Origin: Neurospora tetrasperma FGSC 2508
Lineage: Eukaryota > Ascomycota > Sordariomycetes > Sordariales > Sordariaceae
Length of the DNA: 64,000 nt
Assembly: GCF_000213175.1 (NCBI RefSeq)
Contig: NW_009799179.1
Span: 1,967,655-2,031,654 of the forward strand
Direction of reading: 5' to 3'
Made by a program: the position numbers and the translations under genes. Positions 12,453 through 23,969 of the stretch are shown here, piece after piece. The notes beneath the pieces are model-generated. The model was not told the DNA's origin. It ran no database searches and saw only the letters and a list, made by a program, of their open reading frames with translations. Each line of letters starts with the position of its first letter. Position 1 is the stretch's first letter.

Positions 12453-12793
12453 CTTATACTTTCCCAGGCTGGGCCCGTGCTACTGCGTTGCTGGGTGAAT
12501 TCAGGTCTGTTCAGATCAGCTGTTCACGGTTTAGTAGTGCAATAACTACATGTTTGCCTTCGAATGTCGCCGTTGAGGTGGGTGGAAGGTGGTGGCAGCA
12601 AGGTTCGTGATGCTGTTGACGGGCGACCGTTGGTGTTTTGGTTGTCATGAGCAACGCAGCGACAGGGTGTTACACCTGATTGGTCGAGACAGGCAGAGAG
12701 TACCCGGACAATGAAGGTGGCCTGTGAACAGGCGTGAACAGCTGCTCTTGGGGGACTGAGCAGTGGTGAACAGGGTTGAACATGGCTGAACAG
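12453..12793 (-). promoter_or_regulatory. gene A promoter: TATA and six TGAACAG motifs
   Basis: A TATAAG box (12453-12458) lies about 335 bp upstream of the gene A ATG. Upstream of it TGAACAG occurs six times in either orientation: 12507-12513, 12520-12526, 12725-12731, 12735-12741, 12767-12773 and 12787-12793. A random 7-mer counted on both strands is expected about once per 8 kb. Confidence 0.7.
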
Positions 12794-13789
12794 GTGCGTG
12801 GCCACAGCAACGGGGGAAGGGAATGGAAGAGTGGTTGCTACATCGATTGTCTAACAAATATTCGATGTAAAATGTCTGGCGACAGGCAGGTTTAAAGCTG
12901 TTTCCAGCCAAGCTGACCGCACTCGAGTTTACTGAACAGCCTCCAGAGCCATGGAAGCCCACGAAGCTCACGGAATTTGGCGTTACCCTGGTGACGGGCT
13001 ATATTTCAATGTTCCTGTGTCACTTCAACGACAGTCAGATCTCTAGCTGTCGCCGACTAAGCCAACCAGCCTTCGAGTTCACCAAAAAGACTTCACAGCC
13101 GCTGCAGGTGGAAGCTCATCGAAGATTGGAGCTGGACATACCGAGGGTTGTTTACACCAGAGTATCCGAGATGACATGGCTCGCGACAGTCTAATGTAAT
13201 AGCTCTTGCCGACCAGACTGACGCTGTCTGAGTTCACTGAACAATCCTCACAGACATATAAGCTGGAAATCAAAAGAAGATTGGCGCTTAACTTACTGAG
13301 GGATGTTTATGCTCAGCCATCTGAGATTTTCTGACTGGCGACAGTCAGATGTGCAGCTGGCAACGACCGAGTTGACGGGGCCGAAGTTCATCGAACAATT
13401 TCATGTTTTTACAGCCGCAGTAGCTGGAGGCCGGGAGAAGACTTGATTTCCTGGACGACTTTTGCCCGGAGATTGAATAATTCACAATGAGACGATGAAT
13501 TTTGCGTGCCGCTCAGGATGATAGACTGACAGACTGACCAGAAACGTAGCGCCAAGACATCGCGATGCACTGACGGGCGGAGGCCGACCAAGTGCAAGAT
13601 CATCGTAGGAGACACTCTGCGATAACATCATCGCATCACGGCCGAAGTCTAATATAGCTGTTAATAATGGTAGTTTCGAATTTATGATTGTCAATAAGGG
13701 TAGCATAAAACTATTCAGCGAGAGTGGTAGATAGGGACAGGCTGTCGCGGTACGGTCAGGATGTGCGACAGTGCACAAGGGTCTTGTTA
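12794..13789. other. gene-free stretch with GCGACAG motifs
   Basis: No gene seen. GCGACAG or its complement CTGTCGC recurs (near 13052, 13186, 13338 and 13744), the same box found beside TATA in the promoters of B to E. It may be a duplicated or decayed promoter of the family. Confidence 0.5.
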
Positions 13790-14283
13790 CAGTGGGGCGC
13801 CAAAAAAAACGACCAACTCTTTTTTTACCCGCAAAAAGGGCCAAAACTCGACTTCTTCAACTCTTGATTTCTTAATAAGGTTTATTACAAAAGTTACTCT
13901 ACACTTTAGTTAAAGATATCTTTGATAGGAGATGCTAATGCAACTTGTCCGAAAGGATGCATCTAAGAAGGGCGCGAAAGCGCAAATACCAAAGTGACTT
14001 TTTGAAAAGCATCTCAAATCTCACCCACTAAAATGCACTATAAGTCCACTATAACTAAAAATGCTTTTCATGTTCATATTTGGACAACTGTCATTACACC
14101 ACCAGAAGAAGGAAACTAATTCTAAGTATATATTAAGTAACTATAATCATTTACCTCTTTCTTTTTTAAGTGCATCTACTTTTAAAGCGTGGTTGAGTAT
14201 GAAAACTAAGGAGTGAAAAAGTTGAGTTTTGGTCCTTTTTGCGGGCGAAAAAACAGTTGTGTGTTATTTTTGGTCCGGGACTG
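13790..14283. mobile_element. 494-bp MITE, Tc1/mariner (pogo/Fot1)-like ends
   Basis: The element begins CAGTGGGGCGCCAAAAA and ends with the imperfect reverse complement ...TTTTTGGTCCGGGACTG. The terminal inverted repeats extend about 75 bp and include a shared CCCGCAAAAAGG core followed by CCAAAACTC. It is flanked on both sides by TA (13788-13789 and 14284-14285), the usual Tc1/mariner target duplication. The interior is AT-rich with no transposase frame, so it is a non-autonomous miniature element that would need a transposase from elsewhere in the genome. It lies between genes A and B. Confidence 0.85.
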
Positions 14284-15047
14284 TAAGTGCGTTCTGAGAG
14301 CGCTTCGCGGTCTTGACGTGTTCTCGTTCTCGATGTTTTCCTTTGACATCAAAGCACAATTGATTGTATTTTTCTTGAGGCTTTGACTGTTTCCCCGCGC
14401 AATCATGTTGTAAATCAATTGTCCGTCCTGCTTCGCACATTCTCTTCGAAATCGATGTTGGTATGTTTCCGTCGAGAGGTCGTTAACAATGCGGCAGCGG
14501 GGTGTTTACGGCAAGTGGTTTCAGGGAAGATGACCAGGTGTTAGTACACCAGGCCGTTTGGGGTAGTACAGTGAGCCTGCACTAACAGCCTCCTGGTGAG
14601 AAGTATTCTCGTTTATGGGACCGCGCGCAGGTAGATGCACTATCGTACACTATCGCTACAGGTGTAATTCAGCGCTTTTACTGTTAGTGGGGAAACAGAC
14701 AACGCAATGCTACAATCGCTTCCGGATTATCACTAATTGCTTGCTGGAAAGGGGAAGGAGTAGAACGTCATTTGAGAAGCAGTCAATCACGCAAGCAGTC
14801 ATTGCAATCAAACATTCGGACACCTTTAATCATTAGAAGGCACTGTCGCAATTCACGATACGGGTCAAGTTTCACCGGTAGAAGTTCATTGCGCTGTTGA
14901 TAATGATGACCCGTTAACTCCCCGATCCTTGTCCTTCCTCCCATCCTCTCTGTCCCGATCCCGTCCCGTGCGTGACCCGTCCGTACCCGTACTTAGCCCA
15001 CAAAGTCAAATCCCAACGTACAGTCCTTCCCCATCCGTCCTCTCAAT
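14284..15047. other. gene-free stretch between MITE and gene B
   Basis: No coding frame or recognisable element. It is the 3' flank of gene B and the far upstream region of gene A. Confidence 0.4.
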
Positions 15048-17243
15048 TCACCAACACTCGTAAACCTCCTCCACCTCTTCCTCTTCCTCAATACTCTCCA
15101 TCTCCAAACTCCAAGCGCACCACTTATTCATATTCCTCCGCTTACCCAGCACCGCCCTCACCCAAGTCTTCGGCTCCCTCTTGCCCTCCACCTCATCAAA
15201 AGCAAATTCATCCCCGTCTCTCCACCGATTGAACTGATCGAGCTCGTGAGCATCCAGCAAGCGGAACATGCCCTCGTACATCCAGTACACCTGCTCGTCG
15301 TTGCCAATCACGATTTGTTTCTGCCCGTCGGGGTGGTTGAAGAGGCCGATCACGCCCCAGTCTTCGTCGAGGTCTTCGGGGTCTTTCCAGATGGCGAGGG
15401 TGGATTCCCAGGCTGCAAGGGGGTCGGAGGAGTGGTAATTGTCTTCGTCCTCGTCGTCAGCGAGGTCGGTGGATGAGAGAAATTCGATGCCGGTGGTGGG
15501 TTGATAGTCGGCAGATTCGGTGCGATCGATAAGTTCGATGGGTTGGTTGTTGTAATCGTCGTCGACAAAACCGTCTTGACCCTTGGATTCCTACTCCTCG
15601 GGGGTAGTGGTGTGGTTCTCGAATTGCTCGCTCTCGGACTCCTCTTCATCCTCAATGCTCTCAATAATGGCAATCGCGTTGCTGGTCATGACTCCCTCCT
15701 CGGCGTCCGCTTGTTGCTTCTTGTCGAAATCGTCGCGGGTCACGACGGGGGTTTGGCTGGTCCAGTTGATGAACTCCTGGTACTCGGCCTTTGACATTGG
15801 GCGGATCTCGTCGTCGTCTTCGAGGGCGTACCAGTAGCCGCACGACATTTGGACATAGCGGCAGTTGAGGTCGAGGCGTTCCATGATGAGAATGACTTCA
15901 AGATGGGAGGGTGAGAGGTGGGAGTAGTTGTACATGTTGCCGAAGGAGGAGGTATCGAGAGGGGCGATAGGCGATTGGCTCTTGTCGGCTTGCTTGAGCT
16001 CGTTGATGTTTGCCAGTGCGGGATCGTCAATCTTGTTGTTGACTTTGTTGGTGTCCGGGGTGGAGTACACCGTTTCGGGCGTATCCGGAGTGGTGGCTCT
16101 GCTCGCATCGCTATTGGTAGTGTTGTCCGTCTCGGTTGACGAGTTGGTGCTGCGCAAGAAGTTAGCGGTTTTGCTGTGAGTATGGGGTAGGATTTGGTTG
16201 GATGACTTACTCATTAGACAACCTGCGATTATGGTGAAGGGAGACGATTCCAGTGTCGACTACCTTCTCGGAGCTGATGTTCTCAGTCTTCTTGTCGGTC
16301 AAAAGCTTGTTGTCGGAAGCGATGGCCTTGTTGACTGGAGTGCTTTGCTTGGTGACCTCGATGGCTTGCTTCTTGGTCTTGGAGATCGAGTGGCACAGTT
16401 CGGGTTGATTGGCGACGGCATGCACCCACTTCATCTTATCCTCCCTCAGAAAGCGCTCGAAGTCGTGGCCGATACTTGAGGCGGAGGCGCCCATGTCGTC
16501 AACTTCGGCGACGTCGGCAATTTTGGAAGCCATGGAGCTGTTGACCTCGACAATGTCGATGATGGGGAGGACGTGGTGGTAGATATGGTCTTTGGAGTTG
16601 TCAACCTCGATGATGTCCATAATGGGGAAGATATGTTGATAGATATGCGTCTCATTCTCCTCCCTGATGAAAAGCTCCTCATCAGCGATGCGTGAAGTGG
16701 CGTCGCGATTGTCGTTAGTGACGGTGTTAACATTGTGGATGAGATCGTCTTGGTGAGAGACTTCGACTACTTGAGCAGACTTGTTGTCCTCGATGATGAG
16801 AGGCGCGGTAGCTTGAGCGTCGGTTGACTGGGTGGTATTCTTGCGATTGTCGACAATATTGGACTCGTGAGCTGTTTTGTTGACGTCAGTGGATGTGATG
16901 TCCCTGAGGGTGGTATCGATGATAGCGTTCATGCGCCGAGCTTTCGTGATGTTGTCGATCAGGCCGCCTTCCTGACACGAGTCAATGAGGGAGAGTGTTT
17001 GAAATTCTTGAGGGGTGCTGAGGATGTTGGGGATCTGAAAGGTCTCAGTGAAAATGGACACTAAAATGGCATGGTCAGAATTGTCTAGATACCCGAAGCT
17101 GCGACTATTGTGGACGACTTACCATGAGCGACGCTTGATGCGGCAAAGGATGCGATGGCCATTGCCTTGATGTCAGCAATGGTCGGCAACGCGAGGCGTT
17201 GGGTCTGCGCCGTGAAGGCGGAGGACCAGAAGGAGAAAGTCAT
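15048..17243 (-). CDS. gene B: W-domain family protein; internal UAG; 509 aa unedited or 690 codons through UAG
   Basis: Exons 17123-17243, 16211-17060 and 15048-16149, with 62- and 61-nt introns (GTAAGT donors, CTGAC/CTAAC branches), join in frame. The N-terminus (MTFSFWSS...LALPTIADIKAMAIASFAA) is shared with D and E. Two tandem motifs, HIYQHIFPIMDIIEV and HIYHHVLPIIDIVEV, precede DDMGASASS-x-GHDFERFLREDKM, which D also has. The second intron sits at the same place and phase as in A, C, D and E, at the SNE/TN junction. A W-domain at about 409-454 (CGYWYALEDDD...EYQEFINW) precedes the TAG. After it a second copy (about 587-640, HPDGQKQIVIGNDEQVYW) is followed by an acidic tail ending WSLEMESIEEEEEV. 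No enzyme motif or signal peptide is evident; function unknown. Confidence 0.8.
15585..15597 (-). other. gene B in-frame UAG in hairpin loop (candidate A-to-I edit)
   Basis: The TAG at 15591-15593 (GAG TAG GAA) is in GGA-GTAGGAA-TCC, and an outer ACCC/GGGT helix can extend the stem. The frame continues for 180 codons to TGA. Confidence 0.75.
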
Positions 17244-17425
17244 TGCGACGATCTGAAGATTGAAGTGGCGTATCACGAAGATGATGAAGTAAGATGATAT
17301 CGAAAGATGATAAAGGATGTTGAGGCTTCTTTGCTATGGTGTGCAATGATGCGTGGGATATCCTTATGTTTTTGGATGAGGGAGGAAGGATTCTGAGGCA
17401 GGATCTGGGGCAGCGAGGGAGATTC

Positions 17426-17772
17426 TTATAGCCTCCCTGGTTGGAACGTGCTTTTAACTGTCGCTGGCGACAGTCGACAGGTTTGGGTGGTTTGTTGACA
17501 TGGTGATGGTGTTGAGGTTGACATGGCGAACGGATATATGACATCTGATTGGTCGGTTTGGGGATCAGGGGTACGAATAGGGCAGGTGAGGACTGAACAG
17601 CACTGAACAACAGTGCAGTGTTACGGATAGCACTTCAGCCCTGTTCAGCTCCGAAATCCATGAACTTCTATGTGGTGCAATTGAGAGCTGTTCGCTTTTT
17701 GGGTTGTTGTGAGCGTGGCCCGGCAGCCATACCTAGGTACAGAATAGGTGAGTACTGAACAGCGCTGAACAG
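17426..17772 (-). promoter_or_regulatory. gene B promoter: TATA, 18-bp palindrome and four TGAACAG motifs
   Basis: A TATAA box is at 17426-17430, about 185 bp upstream of the ATG. Right behind it is the perfect palindrome ACTGTCGC-TG-GCGACAGT (17457-17474). TGAACAG or its complement is at 17594-17600, 17641-17647, 17756-17762 and 17766-17772. Confidence 0.7.
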
Positions 17773-18504
17773 GAACTCAGTGCTGGGGATGACACTTCAC
17801 TCCAACGGTGACTGTCGAATCCTCAATCTATGAGCTTCTCTGTGCTGATATGGAAGCATTTTACCATTACGTTGGTATGAGAGTTCGCTGTCATCCAGCT
17901 TCCGGCTTTCTCACGATCTCACATGCCAAGACATACGCTGACGGGGATGGATAGACAAGGGCGACGGCTGTATTCACATCGTCGAAGACACTCAGCCACG
18001 ATACCAGCACACTTTGTTCAATTGTAAGAAAGGTAATGCAGGTAGATATAAGAAGTACGGAAACAAGGTCTACGAAGTTTTGAGGTCAGTTTACCTATGC
18101 ATTCAGAGGCAGTAAGATCTCATGGTCATGGCATAGGAGGAAGTTGCTGTACAAATGAACGATCATCAAAGACTACCGGTAGTTCAGCACATTTTGTACA
18201 CAATGGAAAAATGATGAAAAGAGCGGTGCATATCTAGTCAATAAGCGGAAGAAGAGTCATCTGTGAAGTTTTCATCTACGTCAATCGTGACTTTCAGCGA
18301 AGCACTGAAATTTGGTGGCGAGCTTGCAAGTATCATGTCACGTCACAAATCATTTGAATATGGAACAATGTTATCTCATCAGCTGTCATTTATTTCCTTA
18401 GCATGATTATCTGATCAACGTTCTCCACCTCATGAACCAGTCCGCTTCAAATCCTTACATACTGAACCACATCTTTATCCTCGAGTCCACTTAGTTACCT
18501 CTAA
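17773..18504. other. gene-free stretch between B promoter and gene C
   Basis: No coding potential or repeat recognised. Confidence 0.4.
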
Positions 18505-20240
18505 TCACAGGAATACTTTGAAGTCTTCCTCGTCCTCATCAACCTCCTGAATAGCCTCCAGTCCCCACACTCTCTCCTGATATTGCTGATTCTCCACCTC
18601 AGCTTCGCTAATCTCCTCGCAAGCCTGCTCCTCCTCCTCCTCCTCGATAACATCAAGACCCCAGACCGTCGTCGAACCATTACGATCCTTGTCCTCCTTG
18701 ACTTCGCAAACCTCCTCCTCAATCTCTTCATCCTCCTCCAGGATGGTATCAAGCCCACAAACACCCTTGCAATTCTTCTCCTCCTCCTCAACCTCCCCGC
18801 TCAAATACAACACCGCAGCCGGATCACAGCTGCGCCAATAATTAAAATCCTCAAGCTCCTCATCAAGCATCAACATGAACGCCCCCTCGTACTCCCAGTA
18901 CCAGCGCTCATCGCTACCAAGGACATAGTTCTTGTTGCCATCGGGGTGCTCATACCATGCCAAAATCTCCCAGTTGTCACCCATGTCTTTTTCCTCTTTC
19001 CACACCATGTACTCAGCCAGGGGATGTCTGGGTTCATCCTCGGTGTCGGACTCGTCGTCTGAGTAGTAGGTGACCATCTCTAAACCGCGGGAAGTCGCGA
19101 CTGCTTTGACCTTTGGCTCTCTTTCATTGTTATGGTCGCTGCTCTCAAGCTGAGTTGCATCCACCACCTCGGGCTCCTATTCCGTGATGGTGGTGGCGGG
19201 CTTGGTATCAGGATCGTTCATCCAAGCCAAGAAATCCTCATGTTCATCTGGCAGCATGCGGCTAATTTTGCGGCGGTCATGGTAGATGTACCATTTGCTG
19301 TTGGTGAGGAGGACATATTGGAGGCCGTACTCGGGGCGGTCGATGGTGTGGACGATGTCGAGGTCGTCGAGGGAGTCTTGGTCTTTGGTTGAGTCATTGT
19401 CGTTATCGCTCGCGTAGTCATCGGCGTCGCTGGCGGTATCAGATGGAGTGGGTGAGGGGGAGCGTGAGCCGGACGAGGAAGGCGCTGTCGGGAAAGTGCC
19501 CCTGATGAGCCGAAATGTGGGGAAGCATCGGTAGGCGGTGGGGCTTTCGTCATGAATTGAGGAGTTGATGTCGCGGGAAGAACCGCTTTCGTCGCATTGC
19601 TCAGGGGTTTTGGTTTGACTGCGCTTGTTATTGGTGTTGGCGATGGAGGATTGGGAATACTCCGTGTCTTCGGTGTTGGCAGTGTCATTGCTCAAGTTGC
19701 TGTCGACAGAGAACTTGGAGTTGTTGGAAGCCGTTGTGCTGCAGAAGGTTAGTACCGGCTTATGCAGATGCAATGCAGATGCAGAGGGATGCGGATGACT
19801 TACTCGGTGGAGACCTTGCGGACACGATAAAACTTGTCGGTCGAAGCGACGCCAGCGTCGATGGGAGAAGCCTGACCATCGCGGACAGGGGAAGAGAAGT
19901 AGCCGGCTCGAGCGATTTTGAGGGAAGAGGAGGTGGGTTTGTCGTCGAGCTCGTCGATGTCGTCAATGCTCATGTCATCATCGATGTCAGAAGTGATGAT
20001 ATTTTCCTCGGCGTCAGCCTTGTAGACAGGTCCAGCCTGTTCAGAGAAGTTAGCGAGATTCTGGATATCAGTATGCGCGATGTTCTAATTGGTACTCACC
20101 TTTCGGGTAGGATCCTGTACAGAAGTCATGGCAATAGGAGCCTCGAAAGACCCGTTGAGGATCGCTTTGATGATGGCAGCGTTGGGGAGGGGCAGGCGGT
20201 AAGCATGAACGGCAACACCCGAGGACCATAAAGAAGACAT
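18505..20240 (-). CDS. gene C: W-domain family protein; internal UAG; 311 aa unedited or 535 codons through UAG
   Basis: Exons 20100-20240, 19804-20036 and 18505-19738 (introns of 63 and 65 nt) join in frame. The N-terminus MSSLWSSGVAVHAYRLPLP aligns with B, D and E. C is the shortest of A-E: exon 2 lacks most of the DIVEV repeat region, and only a remnant YRCFPTFRLIRGTF is seen in exon 3. The first W-domain (about 251-300, LTNSKWYIYHDRR...EDFLAW) precedes the TAG at codon 312. The second (about 383-433, GSDERWYWEYEG...FNYW) follows. The C-terminal 100 residues carry three acidic repeats of the form GLDxIxEEEEE. The 223 codons after TAG end at TGA. No catalytic motif; function unknown. Confidence 0.8.
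19161..19194 (-). other. gene C in-frame UAG in hairpin loop (candidate A-to-I edit)
   Basis: The TAG at 19177-19179 (GAA TAG GAG) lies in CGG-AATAGGAGC-CCG. After a small internal loop, an outer 6-bp ACCACC/GGTGGT helix closes the structure. This is one of the strongest hairpins of the set. Confidence 0.75.
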
Positions 20241-20423
20241 GATGATGTTCTTGTTGGTCAAAATTGGCGAGAGTGAGAAGTTGTTGCGACGCTGTGTCGT
20301 TGCAGTGTGCGAGGTGCTTTCGGCTTGGGTTGCGAGTCGATATGTTGACGGTGCAGTTGGGTGTCCAGTTTTAGGATGAAGGAAGAAGAAGTTTTGGGAC
20401 AGAATTTGAAGTGAGCTCGCGAT

Positions 20424-20669
20424 ATTATACCCTTGAACAGGTTGGCTGTCGCTGACACGCTGAAGCTATCCCCACTTGCGACTGCGGGCGAACTGTCCAA
20501 TCGTTCACGTTATTTGGGTGGTGAGATTCCGTTGCGAGGGCAACCGGCGAGGCGATGGATGCCTGTAGATCCTTGGAGATATGAACAGAACAGGCGCATC
20601 CATGTTCAGATTTTGAACAGTGGTGCTGTTTATGGATAACCAGGTTGACCTCAACAGACTTGTGAACAG
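20424..20669 (-). promoter_or_regulatory. gene C promoter: TATA, CTGTCGC box and four TGAACAG motifs
   Basis: TATAAT is at 20424-20429, about 185 bp upstream of the ATG. GGCTGTCGC (20444-20452) follows immediately upstream. TGAACAG copies are at 20434-20440, 20582-20588, 20614-20620 and 20663-20669. Confidence 0.7.
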
Positions 20670-21338
20670 GTCCACAGTGGTTGGAGGCTATTCAGATTCG
20701 ACGCGGGCAGCGGAGCAATCCATGTTTTCGTGTGCTATTCGCTGAACAAGGTCACGGACATATTGGCACGGGAAAGTCACATCATGAAGAAGAGAACGAA
20801 GGGAAAGAAGGTCTTGGAGATAGGCATAACAATTTACATTGTAGCTCACCCAGCACATAGCGCGGAGAGAGAGGTATGGCAGTCTTTGGCATGATATAGA
20901 TGTACAGCTTGCACCGAAATGGTACAGCGGGCCAGCGGTGGTAAAAAACGGTGATGACATGACAAACTGTAGGACCTTTCAGTCAATAGACCACAGGTAA
21001 GGATGATGAGACATTCTAATTAGAAGCTTTTATGCTCAAATTGTTATCCTCGAGCGCCGCTCAATGTTAGATAGGTACCTCTAGCAGTGCAAATCACAAT
21101 GATACTATGATATTACGATCAGATCATAGTCACTAGTGGGTCGCAGAGGAGTTCATCACGTTATAGCTTCCTATTTTCTACCGACTTCTTCACCTTCTCA
21201 TACCTCTTCTCTATGCTCATACGACTTCTCTCATCTCTGACTCCTGTCCTTCAACCCTGACGTGGCAATCTCCTGACCAATTTCCTTCAACCATGACCCT
21301 TTCTCATGCTGTATCACTCTTTACAATCAAGACTCCTC
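20670..21338. other. gene-free stretch between C promoter and gene D
   Basis: Nothing recognised; it is AT-richer than its flanks. Confidence 0.4.
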
Positions 21339-23446
21339 TTATTCTTCCTCCTCGGTGATATTGGTAAGCCCCCAACTGTTTGTAGCCGACTTCTCCCCAA
21401 TTACATCGACTAGCCCGTAGCAAATCTCCAGCCTCCGGCGGTGGAGCAGATCCATCTCGTCCTCTATCAGACGGCGGTACTTTCCCTCGTACTCAAAGTA
21501 CCATCTGTCATCGTTTCCCAAGGCGTACTTCCTGTCGGTGAAGGCTGGGTGCTTGAACGATTCTACGATGCCCCAGCCTCTGCCCAGCTCGTATCGTCTC
21601 TTCCAGCGGAGAAGTTCTGACCAGTCCTCCTCCTCCTCATCTTCGCCTTCCCCTTCAGCGGCATCTTCATTCTTTTCGGGACCCTCTAGGATCTCCAGGC
21701 CTTTGGATTCCTAATCCGCGGGTTTGGGAGTCCAGATAGGATTGAGATATCGAGGACGATCTTCTGTCTCGTTGACTTCCGCCTTGTCGTTTCCCGGTTC
21801 ATTGTTCTGCGAGGCGGCTGTACCAATCGTGTTGACCTCGCCGATCCAGTGCACAAACTCCTCGTACTCGTCCTCCACCATCAGCCGCACGTTCTTGCTG
21901 TCCTCGAGGATGTACCAAAATCCACAGTTGAGCTTGGCATACTCGGTGACGTATCCGGGGCGCGTGAGGATGGTCATGATCCATAGGTCGTCGAGGTCCT
22001 CTTGAGCGAAGTTGAGGGCAGCGTAGTCGTAGAGGCCGGAAAAGGGGGGCAGCGACGCAACGGTGGGGATGTCGCCTTCGGATTGGAGAGCCGGCTGGGT
22101 GTCGTCTGCGTTTTCGGGGTAGACTTCGCTTGGCTCCGTTATGATGATCTCGGGGATGATGGGATGGTGGAGCTTTTCATCGTGACTTGATTGCTCCGTG
22201 GAATCACCGGGCGAGTAGATCGTGTTTGGCGTGCTGATAGCGCTGTGCACCGTCTCCGTTTCAGCGGTTGGTAGGGTATCATCCGAGCTGTTGCTCCTGC
22301 GAAAAGTCAGTACCGGTATGTCGGAAATGAGGAAATATTTGAAGGACTTACTTGATGGAGAGCTGGCGCATGCACGTGGAAAAATCCGAGTCCGCATTAG
22401 ACAGAAGGCACGTGTCGGTTGCAACTTCTGTGGGGTTGTGGGGGATGTCTACTCTGGTCGCATCGACATCAATGCCCTTCTTCGAACCAAGCATAACCTT
22501 CGCATTGTCAGTCGAAGCCTTGATGTTCTCGGCAGTCTTTTCGAGCCGACCCAAGGTCTTTGTGTTTCTCTTGATCTGACGATTAACCCTCTCTACCGGA
22601 CTAGGCACGCCCCACATCCTGTCCGGGGCGAGAAAGCGCTCAAACTTGTTGTAATGGGAGCTGGATGCAGATGCGCCCAAGTCATCCACCATCTTCTGGG
22701 CAAGATTGATCTCGAGAACAGGTGTCGCCGGGAGGGCATGGTGGTAGGAATGCAGTTCTTCCACTTCGGTTTTGGTGACTTCAAGGGTAGGATCGTCATT
22801 GGCGATGACGTCGACAGGAAGCGCGGTTTCGACTTCTTGAATGCTTGTGGCGTTGGTAGTGTCAGTATGGTGAGTGTCCGCCTCTTGGGTTGCATTGAGA
22901 GCGCCAGCGAGTTCAATGTTATGAGTTCCTTCGATGGCGGTGTCATGAATGGAAGTGATGTCTTTCTCCTCGGATACTCCAATGACCTAAATAGAGTCAG
23001 TATGACATCCACAAACGATGGCGACGAGGAATCATGCTTACCTTCTCGGCCGTAGAGGAACCTTCAAGAATGGTAACGACAGGGACTGATACTGTAATGT
23101 CGGGATTGATGGTGAGGGGCGCAGTGACTTCTTCGGACGCCTCGAAGGCGGAGATCACTTCAGGCCCCTTGGTGGCTTGGACGGCGGCATTACCAGGGAG
23201 AATTGTGCGAGACTTCTTTCTCCTTCTCTTGTCGGGAATCTAAACGAGATTAGTATTTCAAGCATTTGATGATGAGAGTACGGAGGGGATGCTTACCTTG
23301 TTCGATTTGGTGATGCGGCTGGAACCATGATTCATCAACGTGAGGACAGTGAAGGTAGCATCAGCGACGTCAATGATGTCCGCGATGGTCGGTAGAAAAA
23401 GTCGGCAGGCGTGAGAGCCCAAGTGCCAAAGAGATAAGGTAGTCAT
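21339..23446 (-). CDS. gene D: W-domain family protein; internal UAG; 522 aa unedited or 646 codons through UAG
   Basis: Four exons: 23297-23446, 23042-23239, 22352-22986 and 21339-22296. Introns are 57, 55 and 55 nt, and the phases agree. The N-terminus MTTLSLWHLGSHACRLFLPTIADIID aligns with B and E. Exon 3 has LHSYHHALPATPVLEI, a variant of the DIVEV motif, followed by DDLGASASSSHYNKFERFLAPDRMW, shared with B. A W-domain at about 431-480 (CGFWYILEDSKN...EYEEFVHW) is followed by TAG at codon 523. The remaining 124 residues contain an acidic stretch and a second W-domain (about 552-605, GNDDRWYFEYEG). It ends in WGLTNITEEEE and TAA. Its extra early intron distinguishes it from A, B, C and E. 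Function unknown. Confidence 0.8.
21705..21717 (-). other. gene D in-frame UAG in hairpin loop (candidate A-to-I edit)
   Basis: The TAG at 21711-21713 (GAT TAG GAA) is in GGAT-TAGGA-ATCC, a 4-bp perfect stem with a 5-base loop. Confidence 0.75.
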
Positions 23447-23597
23447 GCTGGCGATGTTAAAATGAGAGAGTGAGATGACGTTAGAGTTGAGTTGTGATGC
23501 TCGAGGATGCGTGTCAATAGATGACGGTGCAGTTCGGAATCCTGAATTTGGATGAGGAAGAAGGATTTCGGGACAGGATTGAGAATTGCTGCGCCCA

Positions 23598-23969
23598 ATA
23601 TATACCCCTCCAACAGGTTGACTGTCGCTGCGACCATGAAGCCATTGGCGACTCTCAACCTTGGTGAACTGTGCTTGTCTGTTCACATCTTGATGGGGTT
23701 TATGCCCGTTACTCGGGTAACCGTTGATGAACGGCAGAGCTGGGCTCTGCGCAGTGATGCTGTTCATGGATGGCACATGATCACCTGAGCAGTCTTCTGA
23801 ACAATAGAACAGGGGCATCGAGGCTGTTCGAATATCATGGCGGCACTAGGTTACTGTTCAGGGAGAGCCGTAATTCTTGTACTCTACGGAATCATGACGG
23901 CGTGGACAGCACAGGCAGGCTCTGAACAGTGAGGTTGTCTTCGGGAGGGTGCTCGACCGACGTGAACAG
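23598..23969 (-). promoter_or_regulatory. gene D promoter: TATA, CTGTCGC box and five TGAACAG motifs
   Basis: TATATA (23598-23606) is about 155 bp upstream of the ATG, with GACTGTCGC at 23620-23628. TGAACAG or its complement is at 23679-23685, 23760-23766, 23854-23860, 23923-23929 and 23963-23969. Confidence 0.7.

Noticed and set aside
22222-23055. 277-codon plus-strand frame
   Set aside because: Lies opposite gene D exons 3 and 4 and crosses their intron; it is an antisense shadow.
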